The position numbers and the translations under genes are program-made. Positions 22,120 through 30,647 of a stretch of 64,000 nt of DNA are shown here, in pieces. This stretch comes from Natronorubrum halophilum. GTDB taxonomy: Archaea; Halobacteriota; Halobacteria; Halobacteriales; Natrialbaceae. The notes under the pieces were generated by a model. The model was not told where the DNA came from and did not search any database. It saw nothing but the letters and a program-made list of their open reading frames with translations. How positions within the stretch are numbered: position 1 is the stretch's first letter; every line of letters begins with the position of its first letter. The stretch covers positions 62,001-126,000 of the forward strand of contig NZ_QQTY01000004.1 of the NCBI RefSeq assembly GCF_003670115.1, read 5' to 3'.

Positions 22120-22214
22120 TCATCTTCAGATAGCAGGGTGTGTTTGATAGGGCTTTCGTTTTCCCGGCTCCGTGTTCGACACCCTTTCACGCACCGCTCG
22201 AGTACACCTCACCA

Positions 22215-23663
22215 ATGAGCGAGGAGGACGCTGAGAGCGACGACTCCGAACCCACCGAGCGGGCCGACCTCGAGTCGGTTATCGCCACGATTCGCGAACG
22301 CATCGAACCCGACGACGACGAGCGCGAACGCCTCCGAACGGTCGCCGGCCGACTCATCGACCGCGCCGACGCCGCCGCGACGGAGCGCGCTCCCGGGGCC
22401 GACGTCCTGCAGGTCGGCTCGACAGCCAGAAACACGTGGATCAGCGGCGACCGCGATATCGATATCTTCGTCCGCTTCCCGCCGGACACGGAGCGCGAGG
22501 CCCTCGAGCGGTACGGCCTCGAGGTCGGTCACGCCACCCTCCCCGACGGCCACGAGGAGTACGCCGAACACCCGTACGTCAAGGGATGCGTCGAAGGATT
22601 CGACATCGACATCGTGCCCTGCTTTCGACTCGAGTCGGCGACCGACATCCGCTCGGCCGTCGATCGCACACCGTTTCACACGCAGTACCTCGAGGAACGA
22701 TTGGACGACGACCTCGCTGCCGACGTCCGACTCGCCAAGCAGTTCCTGAAGGGGATCGGCGCGTACGGCAGCGACCTCCGCACGCGGGGCTTCAGCGGCT
22801 ATCTCACCGAACTGCTCGTCGTCGAGTACGGCGGCTTCCGACCGTTGCTCGAGGCCGCGGCGAACTGGCATCCGCAGGTCATCCTCGACCCCGAAGATCA
22901 CGGACGAGGGCGCGAGGCGGCAGCGTCGTCTCGGGATGCGGAGGTCGGCGACGCCGACCTTCCGTTCGACGACCCGCTCGTCGTCATCGATCCGACCGAT
23001 CCCGAGCGCAACGTCGCCGCGGTCTGCGCGCCGGAGAACGTCGCCCGCCTCCAACACTACGCCCGGGAGTTCCTCGAGGAGCCCCGCGCCGACGTGTTCG
23101 AACCCACCGATCTGGAGCCGATCGACGAAGCCGGGCTCCGCGAGCACCTCGAGCGCCGCGGCACCACCCCCGTCGCCATCCGGTTCGACGCACCGGACCT
23201 CGTCGAGGACCAGCTCTACCCGCAACTACGGAAGTCCCTCGAGGGCATCACGACCGGGCTCGACGACCGCGGATTCGACGTCTTCCGCGCGACGACGGTC
23301 GCCGACGAGACGGCGACGATCCTCGTCGAACTCGCCGTGAGCGAGCGACCCGCCGTCGAACGCCACGACGGTCCCCCGATCCACGTCCGGACCCACGCCG
23401 AGGGGTTCTACGACACCTACGCCGACGATCCCGACGCATACGGCCCCTTCGTCGACGGCGACCGCTACGTGACCGAGCGTCCCCGCGAGTTTACGACCGC
23501 CGAAGGATTCCTCGAGAGCGATCGACTCTTCGACGTCGGCCTCGGTGCCCACGTCGAGACGGCACTCGAGGACGAGTACGAGGTGCTGGTCGGCGAGGAG
23601 ATCACGGCGCTGCTCGAGGAGTTCGGACCGGAACTCGCGCGGTACTTCGAGCCGCGACCCTGA
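22215..23663 (+). CDS. cca: CCA-adding enzyme (archaeal class I tRNA nucleotidyltransferase)
   Basis: A 482-residue enzyme that adds CCA to tRNA 3' ends. The nucleotidyltransferase signature GSTARNTWISGDRDIDIF lies at about 68-85, with G68-S69 and the metal-binding D81 and D83, and a third acid in GFDIDIVPCF near 133. The central (LAKQFLKGIGAYGSDL) and tail domains follow, as in archaeal enzymes. The ATG at 22215 is chosen because 25 residues upstream of it look non-coding. It is divergent from tRNA-Asn. None of the three tRNAs here encodes CCA, so the enzyme is needed for all of them. Confidence 0.93.
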   Translation: MSEEDAESDDSEPTERADLESVIATIRERIEPDDDERERLRTVAGRLIDRADAAATERAPGADVLQVGSTARNTWISGDRDIDIFVRFPPDTEREALERYGLEVGHATLPDGHEEYAEHPYVKGCVEGFDIDIVPCFRLESATDIRSAVDRTPFHTQYLEERLDDDLAADVRLAKQFLKGIGAYGSDLRTRGFSGYLTELLVVEYGGFRPLLEAAANWHPQVILDPEDHGRGREAAASSRDAEVGDADLPFDDPLVVIDPTDPERNVAAVCAPENVARLQHYAREFLEEPRADVFEPTDLEPIDEAGLREHLERRGTTPVAIRFDAPDLVEDQLYPQLRKSLEGITTGLDDRGFDVFRATTVADETATILVELAVSERPAVERHDGPPIHVRTHAEGFYDTYADDPDAYGPFVDGDRYVTERPREFTTAEGFLESDRLFDVGLGAHVETALEDEYEVLVGEEITALLEEFGPELARYFEPRP

Positions 23664-23691
23664 GTCGCCGCCGGATCGCTCGAGACGGCGG

Positions 23692-24219
23692 TCACGTTCG
23701 AATCGGTCGACGATAAAGATCCGTCTCCAGTGATTCGCCGTACAATGAGATCGTTCGCCCGTCGAAGCGGTGAAACCCGACCGACTCGTAGAACGCACGG
23801 CCCCGCTCGTTCGCCGAGAAGACCTCCGCGAAGGATTCCTCCGTGCCGGGTGGAAACACGTCTCGACCGGCTTCGACCAGCGCCGTACCGATCCCCTCCC
23901 GCCAGAACGACGGCGCGAGATAGAGTGAACTGATCTCACAGCCGTCCACCGTGACGAACTCGTGCGTGTTCTCCGATCCCCAGCAGATGTTGACGACGCC
24001 GGCGACGTCGCCACCGACGAGCGCGACCAGGAATCGCAGGTCCGAATCGTCGAGTTTCTGTCGGAACCGTTTCGCCGGGTAGAACCCGGCGGGGTCGGTA
24101 GTCCGTTCGACGGTCGACTCCTCGAGCAGGCCGCGGTAGCTCTCCCGCCACGAATCGGCGATCACCCGCTGAATCGCGGCGCAATCGTCGACAGTCGCGC
24201 GGCGAATCGTCAGATCCAT
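23692..24219 (-). CDS. GNAT-family N-acetyltransferase
   Basis: A 175-residue acetyltransferase using acetyl-CoA. Motif A, RREGIGTALVEAG-type (REGIGTALV at about 111-119), is the acetyl-CoA loop, and AFYESVGFHRFDGRTISLYG near the C-terminus is motif B. The N-terminus (MDLTIRRATVDDCAAIQRVI) is typical. The substrate is unknown. It lies downstream of, and in the same direction as, a histone deacetylase and a histone gene with an 85-bp gap, so a lysine-acetylating role is an attractive but unproven idea. Confidence 0.85.
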   Translation of the reverse strand: MDLTIRRATVDDCAAIQRVIADSWRESYRGLLEESTVERTTDPAGFYPAKRFRQKLDDSDLRFLVALVGGDVAGVVNICWGSENTHEFVTVDGCEISSLYLAPSFWREGIGTALVEAGRDVFPPGTEESFAEVFSANERGRAFYESVGFHRFDGRTISLYGESLETDLYRRPIRT

Positions 24220-24304
24220 GCGGCGACTATTATGGACGGTCTGACAAGTTAGTTTCGCGTCGAGTGGAAGAGCGGTGACGCGAATCGGACGAACTCCAGC
24301 GGAC

Positions 24305-25333
24305 TCACCCGTCCAGGTTCAGGTCCAGTCCGTGCGCGTCGGCGACAGCCGACAGCGCCGACTCGGCTTTCTCACCGCAGTCGGCGTCCGGTTCGATCGG
24401 CTCTCGGCCGTCGAACGTCTCGTGGACGATCGCGACGCTGTCGGCGAGCACGTCGAGTCCGTACCCGCCCTCGAGGATGAACGCGAGCGCGGCGTCGGTC
24501 TCGTCGGCGAGCGTTCGGAACCGATCGGTCATCAGGGCGTAGGCCTCCGTCGAGAGGCGAATCCTCGAGATCGGATCGTGCCGGTGGGCGTCGAAGCCGG
24601 CACTGATGAGCAAGAGGTCGGGATCGTACTCGGTCAGCGCCGCCGTGATCGGCCCCTCGACCGCGGCGAGGTACTCGCGGTCGTCCGTGCCGGCGGGCAT
24701 CGGGATATTCATCGTCGTCCCGGCTCCGTCCCCCTCGCCGGTCTCGTCGACGGCACCAGTGCCGGGGTAGAGCCCCTGTTCGTGAATCGAGACGAAGAAG
24801 ACGTCCGCTCGGTCGTAGAAGATGTCCTGCGTGCCGTTGCCGTGGTGGACGTCCCAGTCGACGATCGCGACTCGACCGACGTCGTAGGCGTCCGCGTCCA
24901 GCGCGTGCTGGGCGGCGACCGCGGCGTTGTTGACGAAGCAAAACCCCATCGCGTCGTCGTAGACGGCGTGGTGGCCCGGCGGCCGGCCGATCGAAAACGG
25001 CGTCTTCCGACCGGTCGCCCCCTCGAGGGCGTCCTCGGCGGCCCAGCAAGCGAGGCCGGTGCTGTGGCAGATCGCATCCCACGTCTCCTCGACGGCGGTC
25101 GTATCGGGATCCCAGCTCCCGCCGCCGTCGGCGCAGAACTCCTCGACGGATTCGATGTACTCGCGGTCGTGGACCGCCGCCATCGTATCGATCTCGCAGG
25201 GGTCGGCGTCGACATACTCGACGCCGTGTTTCTTCTTCAGTCGCTCCCGGATCGCCCGTAGCCGGTCCGGCGTCTCGGGATGGCGCGAACCGGGATCGTG
25301 TGCGAGACAGGTCTCGCTGTAGCCAAAGCGCAT
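24305..25333 (-). CDS. hdaI: Class II-type histone deacetylase family protein
   Basis: A 342-residue Zn-dependent deacetylase. The paired histidines H121-H122 (PGHHA), zinc ligands D161 and H163 (VDWDVHHGNGTQD) and D248 (SAGFDAH) are all present, as is the C-terminal EGGYGLDVL glycine loop. This is a complete catalytic set for lysine deacetylation or acetylpolyamine hydrolysis. The ATG at 25333 follows the histone stop codon by one base, so the two proteins are made from one message. Haloferax HdaI is the characterised relative in name. Whether it acts on the neighbouring histone is not known, since archaeal histones are rarely acetylated. Confidence 0.9.
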   Translation of the reverse strand: MRFGYSETCLAHDPGSRHPETPDRLRAIRERLKKKHGVEYVDADPCEIDTMAAVHDREYIESVEEFCADGGGSWDPDTTAVEETWDAICHSTGLACWAAEDALEGATGRKTPFSIGRPPGHHAVYDDAMGFCFVNNAAVAAQHALDADAYDVGRVAIVDWDVHHGNGTQDIFYDRADVFFVSIHEQGLYPGTGAVDETGEGDGAGTTMNIPMPAGTDDREYLAAVEGPITAALTEYDPDLLLISAGFDAHRHDPISRIRLSTEAYALMTDRFRTLADETDAALAFILEGGYGLDVLADSVAIVHETFDGREPIEPDADCGEKAESALSAVADAHGLDLNLDG

Positions 25334-25334
25334 C

Positions 25335-25766
25335 TCACTCGAACAACGAGAAGTACGTCTCGATGTCGTCCTCGGTGATCGTCCGCCGGTCGGCGTGATG
25401 GGCGAGAATCGTCGCCGCCCGGGCGACGTTGTCCGCGTAGTCCTCGAGAATATCGGCGAGGGCGACGCGGGCGTCCATCGAAACGCGGTACCGATCGTTG
25501 ATTTCCAATCTGGCGATACGGTCGACGGGGGCAACTGGCAACTCGAGATCGTCCTTGTCGACGACCCGCTCTACGCCAAAGTCATCGGCCATCAACGTCT
25601 TTCGCCCGTCTTCGGTCGCTCGCTCGGCGGCGTCGATCGCCAGCTCGCTCCCGTGTTCTTGGATCCGCGTTGCAAGTTCCTTCGACGCGTCGGCACTCAC
25701 CCGAAGTTCGCCCGCGTTCCGCCGGATGATCGTGTCCACCGGGGCGAACGGGAGTTCGACGTTCAT
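25335..25766 (-). CDS. hstA: Archaeal doublet histone
   Basis: A 143-residue fusion of two histone folds. Repeat 1 (about 1-68) starts ELPFAPVDTIIRRNAGELRV. Repeat 2 (about 74-143) starts ELPVAPVDRIARLEINDRYR and continues VALADILEDYADNVARAATI with AHHADRRTITEDDIE at the end. Each has the three-helix pattern of archaeal histones with conserved R before the L1 loop and the D-D/E of loop 2. Haloarchaeal histones are this fused form and are low in abundance, acting more as regulators than packers. It shares a message with the deacetylase downstream, and rpaC lies just upstream in the same direction. Confidence 0.93.
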   Translation of the reverse strand: MNVELPFAPVDTIIRRNAGELRVSADASKELATRIQEHGSELAIDAAERATEDGRKTLMADDFGVERVVDKDDLELPVAPVDRIARLEINDRYRVSMDARVALADILEDYADNVARAATILAHHADRRTITEDDIETYFSLFE

Positions 25767-25832
25767 ACCATGATAGGCGAAGCTAACTCCCTTAACGCTT
25801 TTCCTAGACGCTCAATGAGGTTGCTCGGGGCC

Positions 25833-27305
25833 TCAGAAGACGTCATTTGCCTCGAGGCGACCATTGCGGACGACCCCTCTGGCGGTTAGCTCCTCGCCGA
25901 GGCCGACATCGGCGTCCGTTTCGACGCTCATCGTCGTCTCGCCATCGTCGAGCACGACGGGGTCGCCAGCCTGAACGACGACGCCCGTGAACTCGATCTC
26001 CTCGCCGTCGGCCGGCCCATCCGCCTCAGCGCCGGCGTCGCTCGAGGCGGCCGACTCGTCGGAATCGGTGTCCGAATCCGTCGTGGCAGCATCCGCGCCG
26101 TCGCTCTCGTCGGTACCGCCATCGTCTCCGGCGAACGCCGATAGTCCGGCGTTCTCGTCGCTCGAGTCGTCCGTCTGGCTCTCGCCGGACCCACCGACCG
26201 AATCGGACTCGAGCACCGTAACCGTCGACTGCCAGCCACCGGAGGCCTCAAGGTCGTCCTGCCAGCCGTCCTGAATCTCGACGTCGCCGAGTGCGACCTC
26301 GTCGCCCGGTCCGATATCGAGGTCCGCCTTTTCGCCCCAGAGGGCGACCCGGATGTCGTCGGTCGCGTCCTGGACGCGAATGTTTCGAACCTGTCCCTCG
26401 GAGCCGTCGTCGCGGTCGAACGTGCGCTTGGGATCGGCCGAGCGAACGACGCCGGCGATGTCGACCGTCTGGTCGATCTCGACGTCCTCGATCGGCGTGC
26501 TCTCGGGGACGTACTCGACCTCCTCGTCGACCTCCTCGACGGCTCCGCGGTTGCCGACGTGAAGCTCGAGATTGCCGTCGCGTTCCTTGACGTAGCCGTC
26601 GATCACCTCGGCCGTCGTGCCCGGCTCGAACTCCGTCGCGAGATCTGCCTGTTCGTCCCACAGCGTCACGCGGATTCGGCCGGTCGAATCGCCGAGTACG
26701 AGGTTCGACACCTTGCCCTCGGAGCCGTCGTCGCGGTCGAACGTCCGGACGCTGCCGGTGTCGAGAACGAGGCCGACGAGGTTGACGTTCGAGAGCCCGA
26801 GCGAGAGCGCCTCGACGGTGTGGGTGTCGGAAACCTGCACGTCGACCTCCGTATCCGGATCGGGTTCGACGTGGTCGACGCTGATCTCGACGCCGCTAAA
26901 GCCCTCCTTGGGACGGCCCTTGATCCGCAGCACCTGTCCCTCCTCGAGTTCCTCGATCGCGGCTTCGGCGTGTTCGTCCCAGAAGGCCGCTCGAACCGAG
27001 CCGGTTTCGTCGGCGACCTCGACGTTGACGACGCGGCCGTCCTCGTCCTCGCCGTCGCGTTCGAAGGTCCGAACCTCGCCGATGCTGGTGACCTTGGCGA
27101 CGAACTTCGCGTCCTCCATTCCGGGCTCGATGTCGGCGATGCCACCGACCTCGCTCTCACCGATCTCGTGAGCGATGAGCATCGCCGCCGTCTCCTCGTC
27201 CGCGAGCCCACCCATCTGTTCGACTTTTTCCTCGACAGCCTCGCGAAACTCCTCGAGAGAGACGTCGGCCTCGAGGTCTTCATAAACGCCCTCGATGTCG
27301 CTCAT
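25833..27305 (-). CDS. rpaC: Replication protein A homologue, multi-OB-fold ssDNA-binding protein
   Basis: A 490-residue single-stranded DNA-binding protein. Three OB folds in tandem, at about 68-165, 168-262 and 275-370, each show a V-RTFDRDDGSEG-type strand followed by VRNIxxxDATGxIRVALW-like segments. A Ser/Asp-rich linker (about 375-445) leads to a fourth small OB-like end (GVVVQAGDPVVLDDGETTMS). The N-terminal 60 residues are acidic and helical. The ATG at 27305 is chosen because the longer start only adds Met-rich sequence. The order rpaC - histone - deacetylase is, as I recall, also seen in Haloferax, where the homologue is RpaC. It would coat ssDNA in replication and repair. Confidence 0.85.
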   Translation of the reverse strand: MSDIEGVYEDLEADVSLEEFREAVEEKVEQMGGLADEETAAMLIAHEIGESEVGGIADIEPGMEDAKFVAKVTSIGEVRTFERDGEDEDGRVVNVEVADETGSVRAAFWDEHAEAAIEELEEGQVLRIKGRPKEGFSGVEISVDHVEPDPDTEVDVQVSDTHTVEALSLGLSNVNLVGLVLDTGSVRTFDRDDGSEGKVSNLVLGDSTGRIRVTLWDEQADLATEFEPGTTAEVIDGYVKERDGNLELHVGNRGAVEEVDEEVEYVPESTPIEDVEIDQTVDIAGVVRSADPKRTFDRDDGSEGQVRNIRVQDATDDIRVALWGEKADLDIGPGDEVALGDVEIQDGWQDDLEASGGWQSTVTVLESDSVGGSGESQTDDSSDENAGLSAFAGDDGGTDESDGADAATTDSDTDSDESAASSDAGAEADGPADGEEIEFTGVVVQAGDPVVLDDGETTMSVETDADVGLGEELTARGVVRNGRLEANDVF

Positions 27306-27595
27306 TCTATGCTCGTGCATGAGTAGCGCGCGCAAAAGCGTTGTCCATTCGGCGTCGTCGACCGCGGTTCTTGCGAAACGAACCCCGCTCGCTGCTCCGT
27401 CCCCGTGGCCACCCGACCCCCGAACTCGAGATTATATCACCGTTGGTTTCGTGTCAGTATATAAACTCTCGTCCGCCGGCTCGAGTCTCGAGTGGCAATT
27501 GTGGCAGACGAAACCACGCACGAACGGCCGACTCGAGGGGTTTCCCCGGTTCCTTTCGAAAGGGCTTTAATGTGCACACGGTTACGAAGAGATGA

Positions 27596-27668
27596 GTCCT
27601 GGTAGGGTAGTGGACTATCCTCTTGGCTTGCGGAGCCAGGGACCGGAGTTCAAATCTCCGTCAGGACG
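27596..27668 (+). tRNA. tRNA-Arg (anticodon GCG)
   Basis: A 73-nt tRNA without intron. The acceptor GTCCTGG pairs with TCAGGAC, the anticodon stem TTGGC with GCCAG around loop TTGCGGA (anticodon GCG), and the T-stem CGGAG with CTCCG around TTCAAAT. A TATA-like TTTAAT lies about 27 bp upstream at 27565-27570. An Ala reading (TGC) would shift the loop by one but leaves the stem unpaired, so it is rejected. The CCA end is not encoded. Confidence 0.85.
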
Positions 27669-27678
27669 CTCACTTATC

Positions 27679-27711
27679 GCGAGTGCTGAACAACGTGAAG
27701 CACTCGCTTTT
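27679..27711 (+). terminator. Terminator hairpin after tRNA-Arg
   Basis: GCGAGTGCT (27679-27687) pairs perfectly with AGCACTCGC (27699-27707), an 11-nt loop lying between, followed at once by TTTT (27708-27711). It starts 11 bp after the tRNA 3' end and has the form of a transcription terminator. Confidence 0.65.
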
Positions 27712-27718
27712 GCGTTCG

Positions 27719-27768
27719 GTCCTGACGTGCCTTCCGCTCACTACGTTCGCGGAAGACTCCGTCAGGAC
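27719..27768. repeat. Long hairpin containing a copy of the tRNA-Arg 3' end
   Basis: GTCCTGACG (27719-27727) pairs with CGTCAGGAC (27760-27768), and inside it CTTCCGC (27731-27737) pairs with GCGGAAG (27749-27755). The right arm with its flanks (27757-27771) repeats 15 bp of the tRNA-Arg 3' end (27656-27670). The 27772-27979 stretch beyond it holds no gene I can support. Confidence 0.6.
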
Positions 27769-27979
27769 GCTTTCGTTCACGCCGTCCGTGCTCTCCATCC
27801 GTGTACGACTCTCATCACCGATAACAATTCCTCACGGAGCTGTCAACGAGTCGGCCCGGCTTCGAAGCGGAGGGGCGAACTCGCCTCCGAAATCGACGAG
27901 AGACCACGGACTCCGCTCGGTCACGCGTTCCCGCTGCGAACCGACTCCTGTCCAGCGTCGGCACTCGAGGTGTCAAAAC

Positions 27980-28430
27980 TGGGTGAGAGGAGTAAGCCCC
28001 CTTCTGTTCGTCCCGGCATTCGGCTGAGCGTCCGCGCCGTCCGCGGCTTCGCCGCGGGGTGTTCGGGCTACCACGGCGCGGACTTGCACCGGTGAGGGTT
28101 CGCCGTTCCATCGTTCCTCGGCCGTCCGTGTGGTCAGTCACGCCGAGCGCGACTCGTGGGTTCAAACCACGCTTCGTCGACCACGTTATCCGGCGGCTGT
28201 CGCCGCGCATAACGTGGCCGCTGCGCGACCACGCTTCCCTCTGCGGGTTAGCTTCCCTTCCTCTCGGTCGGGTTCGCACGCATCATCGGTCGGGCCGAGA
28301 CGTGTCGTTTCTGTTCCAGAGCCAGCGGTCTCCCGCTCCGGACTTGCGTCCGGTCACCTGCCCGAACAGGTGGGGGGACTTTCCTCGCGAGCGTTGGGCA
28401 CCTCGGAGAGGTGGCCAACGTTGAGAGCGT
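27980..28430 (-). ncRNA. rnpB: RNase P RNA (archaeal type)
   Basis: On the - strand the conserved CR I block GAGGAAAGTCCCCCCACC lies near 28390 and the matching CR V block AGAAGGGGGCTTA near 28000; together they form helix P4, the catalytic core. Between them are strong GC-rich stems, including the CAGGTGACCGGACGCAAGTCC arm and the GGTGCAAGTCCGCGCC segment typical of haloarchaeal RNase P RNA. A hairpin CACCTC/GAGGTG flanked by GTTGG/CCAAC marks the 5' side. The ends are estimated to about 15 nt. It processes tRNA 5' ends with archaeal protein subunits. Antisense frames across it are not genes. Confidence 0.9.
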
Positions 28431-28654
28431 GGACCGACTCTCCGAGTCGCTCCACGGTAGTGCGCCGCGCGACTCGTCGAGTCGAGCAGCGGTGTGCGTG
28501 GCGCGTCGTTACCGGCGCGCCCGCCGCGGCAGCCAGGCTCTCTCTCCCACTGATCGTAGGAGCGTCGGCCGAATAAGTCCCCCGGTCGGCGCGACGACTC
28601 ACCGCTCGAGTCGAATGGAAGCGTTTTAGGACGGCAATCCCCATGTACAGTTGT

Positions 28655-29254
28655 ATGTCCCAGCGACAGGGCGTCAACCTTTCCTACGAAGACGGGGCGC
28701 GCGCCGTCGAACTCGCGCGAGAATCCGTCGAATCCTACGTACAACACGGGCAACGAGAACAACCGGGCAGCATGCGCGAGGCGTTCTACGAGCGAACCGG
28801 CGCGTTCGTCCGCCTCGAGTCGACTCGGGGACGGGGCAGCCTGCGTGGCTGCGCCGGCGGCTACCGATCGGGCGACCAGCTCGGCCACGTCATCGTCGAC
28901 GCGGCGATCGAAGCCGCGAGCGAGGATTCGTGTGGCTCCGAGGTCAGCCCCTCGGAACTGCCGAACCTCACCGTCTCCGTCTGTACCGTCAAGAGCGTTG
29001 TCTTGACCGACGATCCGCTGGCCGATCTCGAGTTAGGAACCCACGGCGTCGCCATCGACGGCGGCGAGGGCGGCTGGCTCTATCCGACGGTGCCGGTCGA
29101 GAACGGCTGGAGCGGCCGCGAGTACCTCGATCGAACCTGCCGAAAAGCGAAGCTCGCGCCGACCGCCTGGCAAAACGACGACGTCATCGTCACGCTGTTC
29201 GAAGGACAGGTCTTCCGCGAGCGCGAAGCCGACGGCAGCATCGAGGAGCTCTAA
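28655..29254 (+). CDS. AMMECR1-domain protein
   Basis: A 199-residue single-domain AMMECR1 protein. The hallmark LRGCAGGYR motif is at about 69-77, in a strand-turn after GAFVRLESTRGRGS. Further conserved parts are SVCTVKSVVL, GVAIDGGEGGWLYPTVPVEN and the C-terminal AWQNDDVIVTLFEGQVF. The domain is widespread in archaea and eukaryotes; its biochemical activity is not settled, though links to radical-SAM and Memo-like proteins are known. It stands alone, divergent from RNase P RNA. The ATG at 28655 is four codons inside a longer frame and gives the usual N-terminus. Confidence 0.9.
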   Translation: MSQRQGVNLSYEDGARAVELARESVESYVQHGQREQPGSMREAFYERTGAFVRLESTRGRGSLRGCAGGYRSGDQLGHVIVDAAIEAASEDSCGSEVSPSELPNLTVSVCTVKSVVLTDDPLADLELGTHGVAIDGGEGGWLYPTVPVENGWSGREYLDRTCRKAKLAPTAWQNDDVIVTLFEGQVFREREADGSIEEL

Positions 29255-29424
29255 CCGACGACGTCACGAGCGACGATGGACTCGAGCGACTCGAGTACCG
29301 AAGACAGCGGGTCGTAACGCGTCACTTCTCCGGCAACTGCGGACGAGTAGCGGTCGCCACTCCGAGGCGAGAGTCGCAACCGTCGAAGCCTATCGATCGA
29401 ACGCCTGGCCGAACCGCCTACTGA

Positions 29425-30585
29425 TCAGTCTATCGATGAACCGAACCCGACCGCCTCCGCGTCGGCCAGACACCGCTCGGTCGCGTCCTCGAGGTCGAAC
29501 TCGCGGACGATTTCGCCGTCTCGGATCAGCGGCTCGAGCAGCGCCTCGCCCGCCGCCGAACCGTCACTGTCGGCGAGCGCGACGTGGTGGCCCCCGTCCG
29601 GCGTTCGATACACCTCCTTCACCCCGGAGAGCTTGCCCCGTTTGGATACCGGGTCGCCCTCGAAGGAAACGATATCGAGACTGAAGTCGACCGAGTCGGC
29701 CCCGGTGATGTGGCTGCCGACGCCGAAGCCGTCGGCGACGTCGTGGAGGTTCCGGATCGACTCGGGATCGAGACCGCCGCTACAGAAGATATCGACGTCC
29801 TCGTGGCCGCGCGCGTCGAGTTCCCAGCGGACTTCGCGAACGATGTGGCGGAAGTCGCCGCGCCTCGAGCCCGTGGTATCGAGGCGAACGCCGTCCAGAT
29901 CCTCGCCAAGCGTCTCGGCCGCCAGCAGACTCTCGCTCTTTTCGTCCCAGAAGGTGTCGGTGAGTGCGATCCGCGGTACGTCCTCGGGGACGGCCTCGTC
30001 GAACGCCGTCCAGGCGTCGGCCTGATTGCCCGCGCCGAAACAGAACATGAGCGCGTGGGGCATCGTTCCGCCCGCCTCGCGGCCGAGGATATCGCCCGCC
30101 GCGACGTGGGAGAAGCCGTCGAGTCCGGCGAGCAACGCGGCGCGTTCGACCGTCGCGGCGATCGACGGGTGGACGTGTCGAGCGCCGAACGAGAGCACGA
30201 GCGACTCGGGAGCCGCCAGTCGCGCCTCGAGCGCGGCCGTCGCGAACCCGCTTGGCTGCGATAAAAAACCGAGCAGGGAGGTCTCGAGTTCGGCGAATTC
30301 GAGGTAGGAGCCTTCGATTCGCATCACCGGGCCGCCGTCGAACAGTTGGCCGTCGGGCAGCGCGTCGATATCCACGTCGCGGCCTTCGAAAAGGGTCGCG
30401 ACGTCGGCGACGCCGGTACACACCTCGAAGGAACCGGTCGGGAACTGGTCGGCTGTCACCTCGGCGACGACGTGGGGATTCTTTCCGGCGTGTTCGAGGG
30501 TCGTCCGCGTGCGCTCGAAGTACGCGTCCGTCGCGCGGCCCTCGAGAATCGCCTCCGCTGAGACGGTTCCGAACGGGGTTGACAT
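29425..30585 (-). CDS. pncB: Nicotinate phosphoribosyltransferase
   Basis: A 386-residue enzyme that makes nicotinate mononucleotide from nicotinate and PRPP in NAD salvage. The N-terminal part (to about 100) is the swapped alpha/beta domain. The barrel follows, with LSFGARHVHPSIAATVERAA carrying the conserved His, RLDTTGSRRGDFRH the phosphate-binding site (TGSRRGD), and VDIFCSGGLDPESIR the second phosphate loop. The archaeal form lacks the large C-terminal extension of bacterial PncB. Nicotinamidase at 34588 supplies its substrate, so the two genes complete the salvage route, although they are 4 kb apart and on opposite strands. Confidence 0.9.
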   Translation of the reverse strand: MSTPFGTVSAEAILEGRATDAYFERTRTTLEHAGKNPHVVAEVTADQFPTGSFEVCTGVADVATLFEGRDVDIDALPDGQLFDGGPVMRIEGSYLEFAELETSLLGFLSQPSGFATAALEARLAAPESLVLSFGARHVHPSIAATVERAALLAGLDGFSHVAAGDILGREAGGTMPHALMFCFGAGNQADAWTAFDEAVPEDVPRIALTDTFWDEKSESLLAAETLGEDLDGVRLDTTGSRRGDFRHIVREVRWELDARGHEDVDIFCSGGLDPESIRNLHDVADGFGVGSHITGADSVDFSLDIVSFEGDPVSKRGKLSGVKEVYRTPDGGHHVALADSDGSAAGEALLEPLIRDGEIVREFDLEDATERCLADAEAVGFGSSID

Positions 30586-30647
30586 AACGACGGTTTTCCG
30601 TGGGAGGCAAAAAAGCTACTCGTCTGCAGTCGGAGACGGCGTGGGCT

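Noticed and set aside
22436-23716. A 426-codon + strand frame inside cca
   Set aside because: It is almost entirely Arg/Pro, unlike acidic haloarchaeal proteins, and is a frame-shifted shadow of the CCA-adding enzyme.
27757-27771. A second attachment site (att) for an element in tRNA-Arg
   Set aside because: The repeat of the tRNA 3' end is part of a palindrome and only 101 bp away, with no integrase or cargo between, so an active integrated element is not supported.
28283-28888. A 201-codon - strand frame over the RNase P RNA 5' region
   Set aside because: The region is explained by RNase P RNA and the AMMECR1 gene start; the frame is basic and lacks recognisable sequence.
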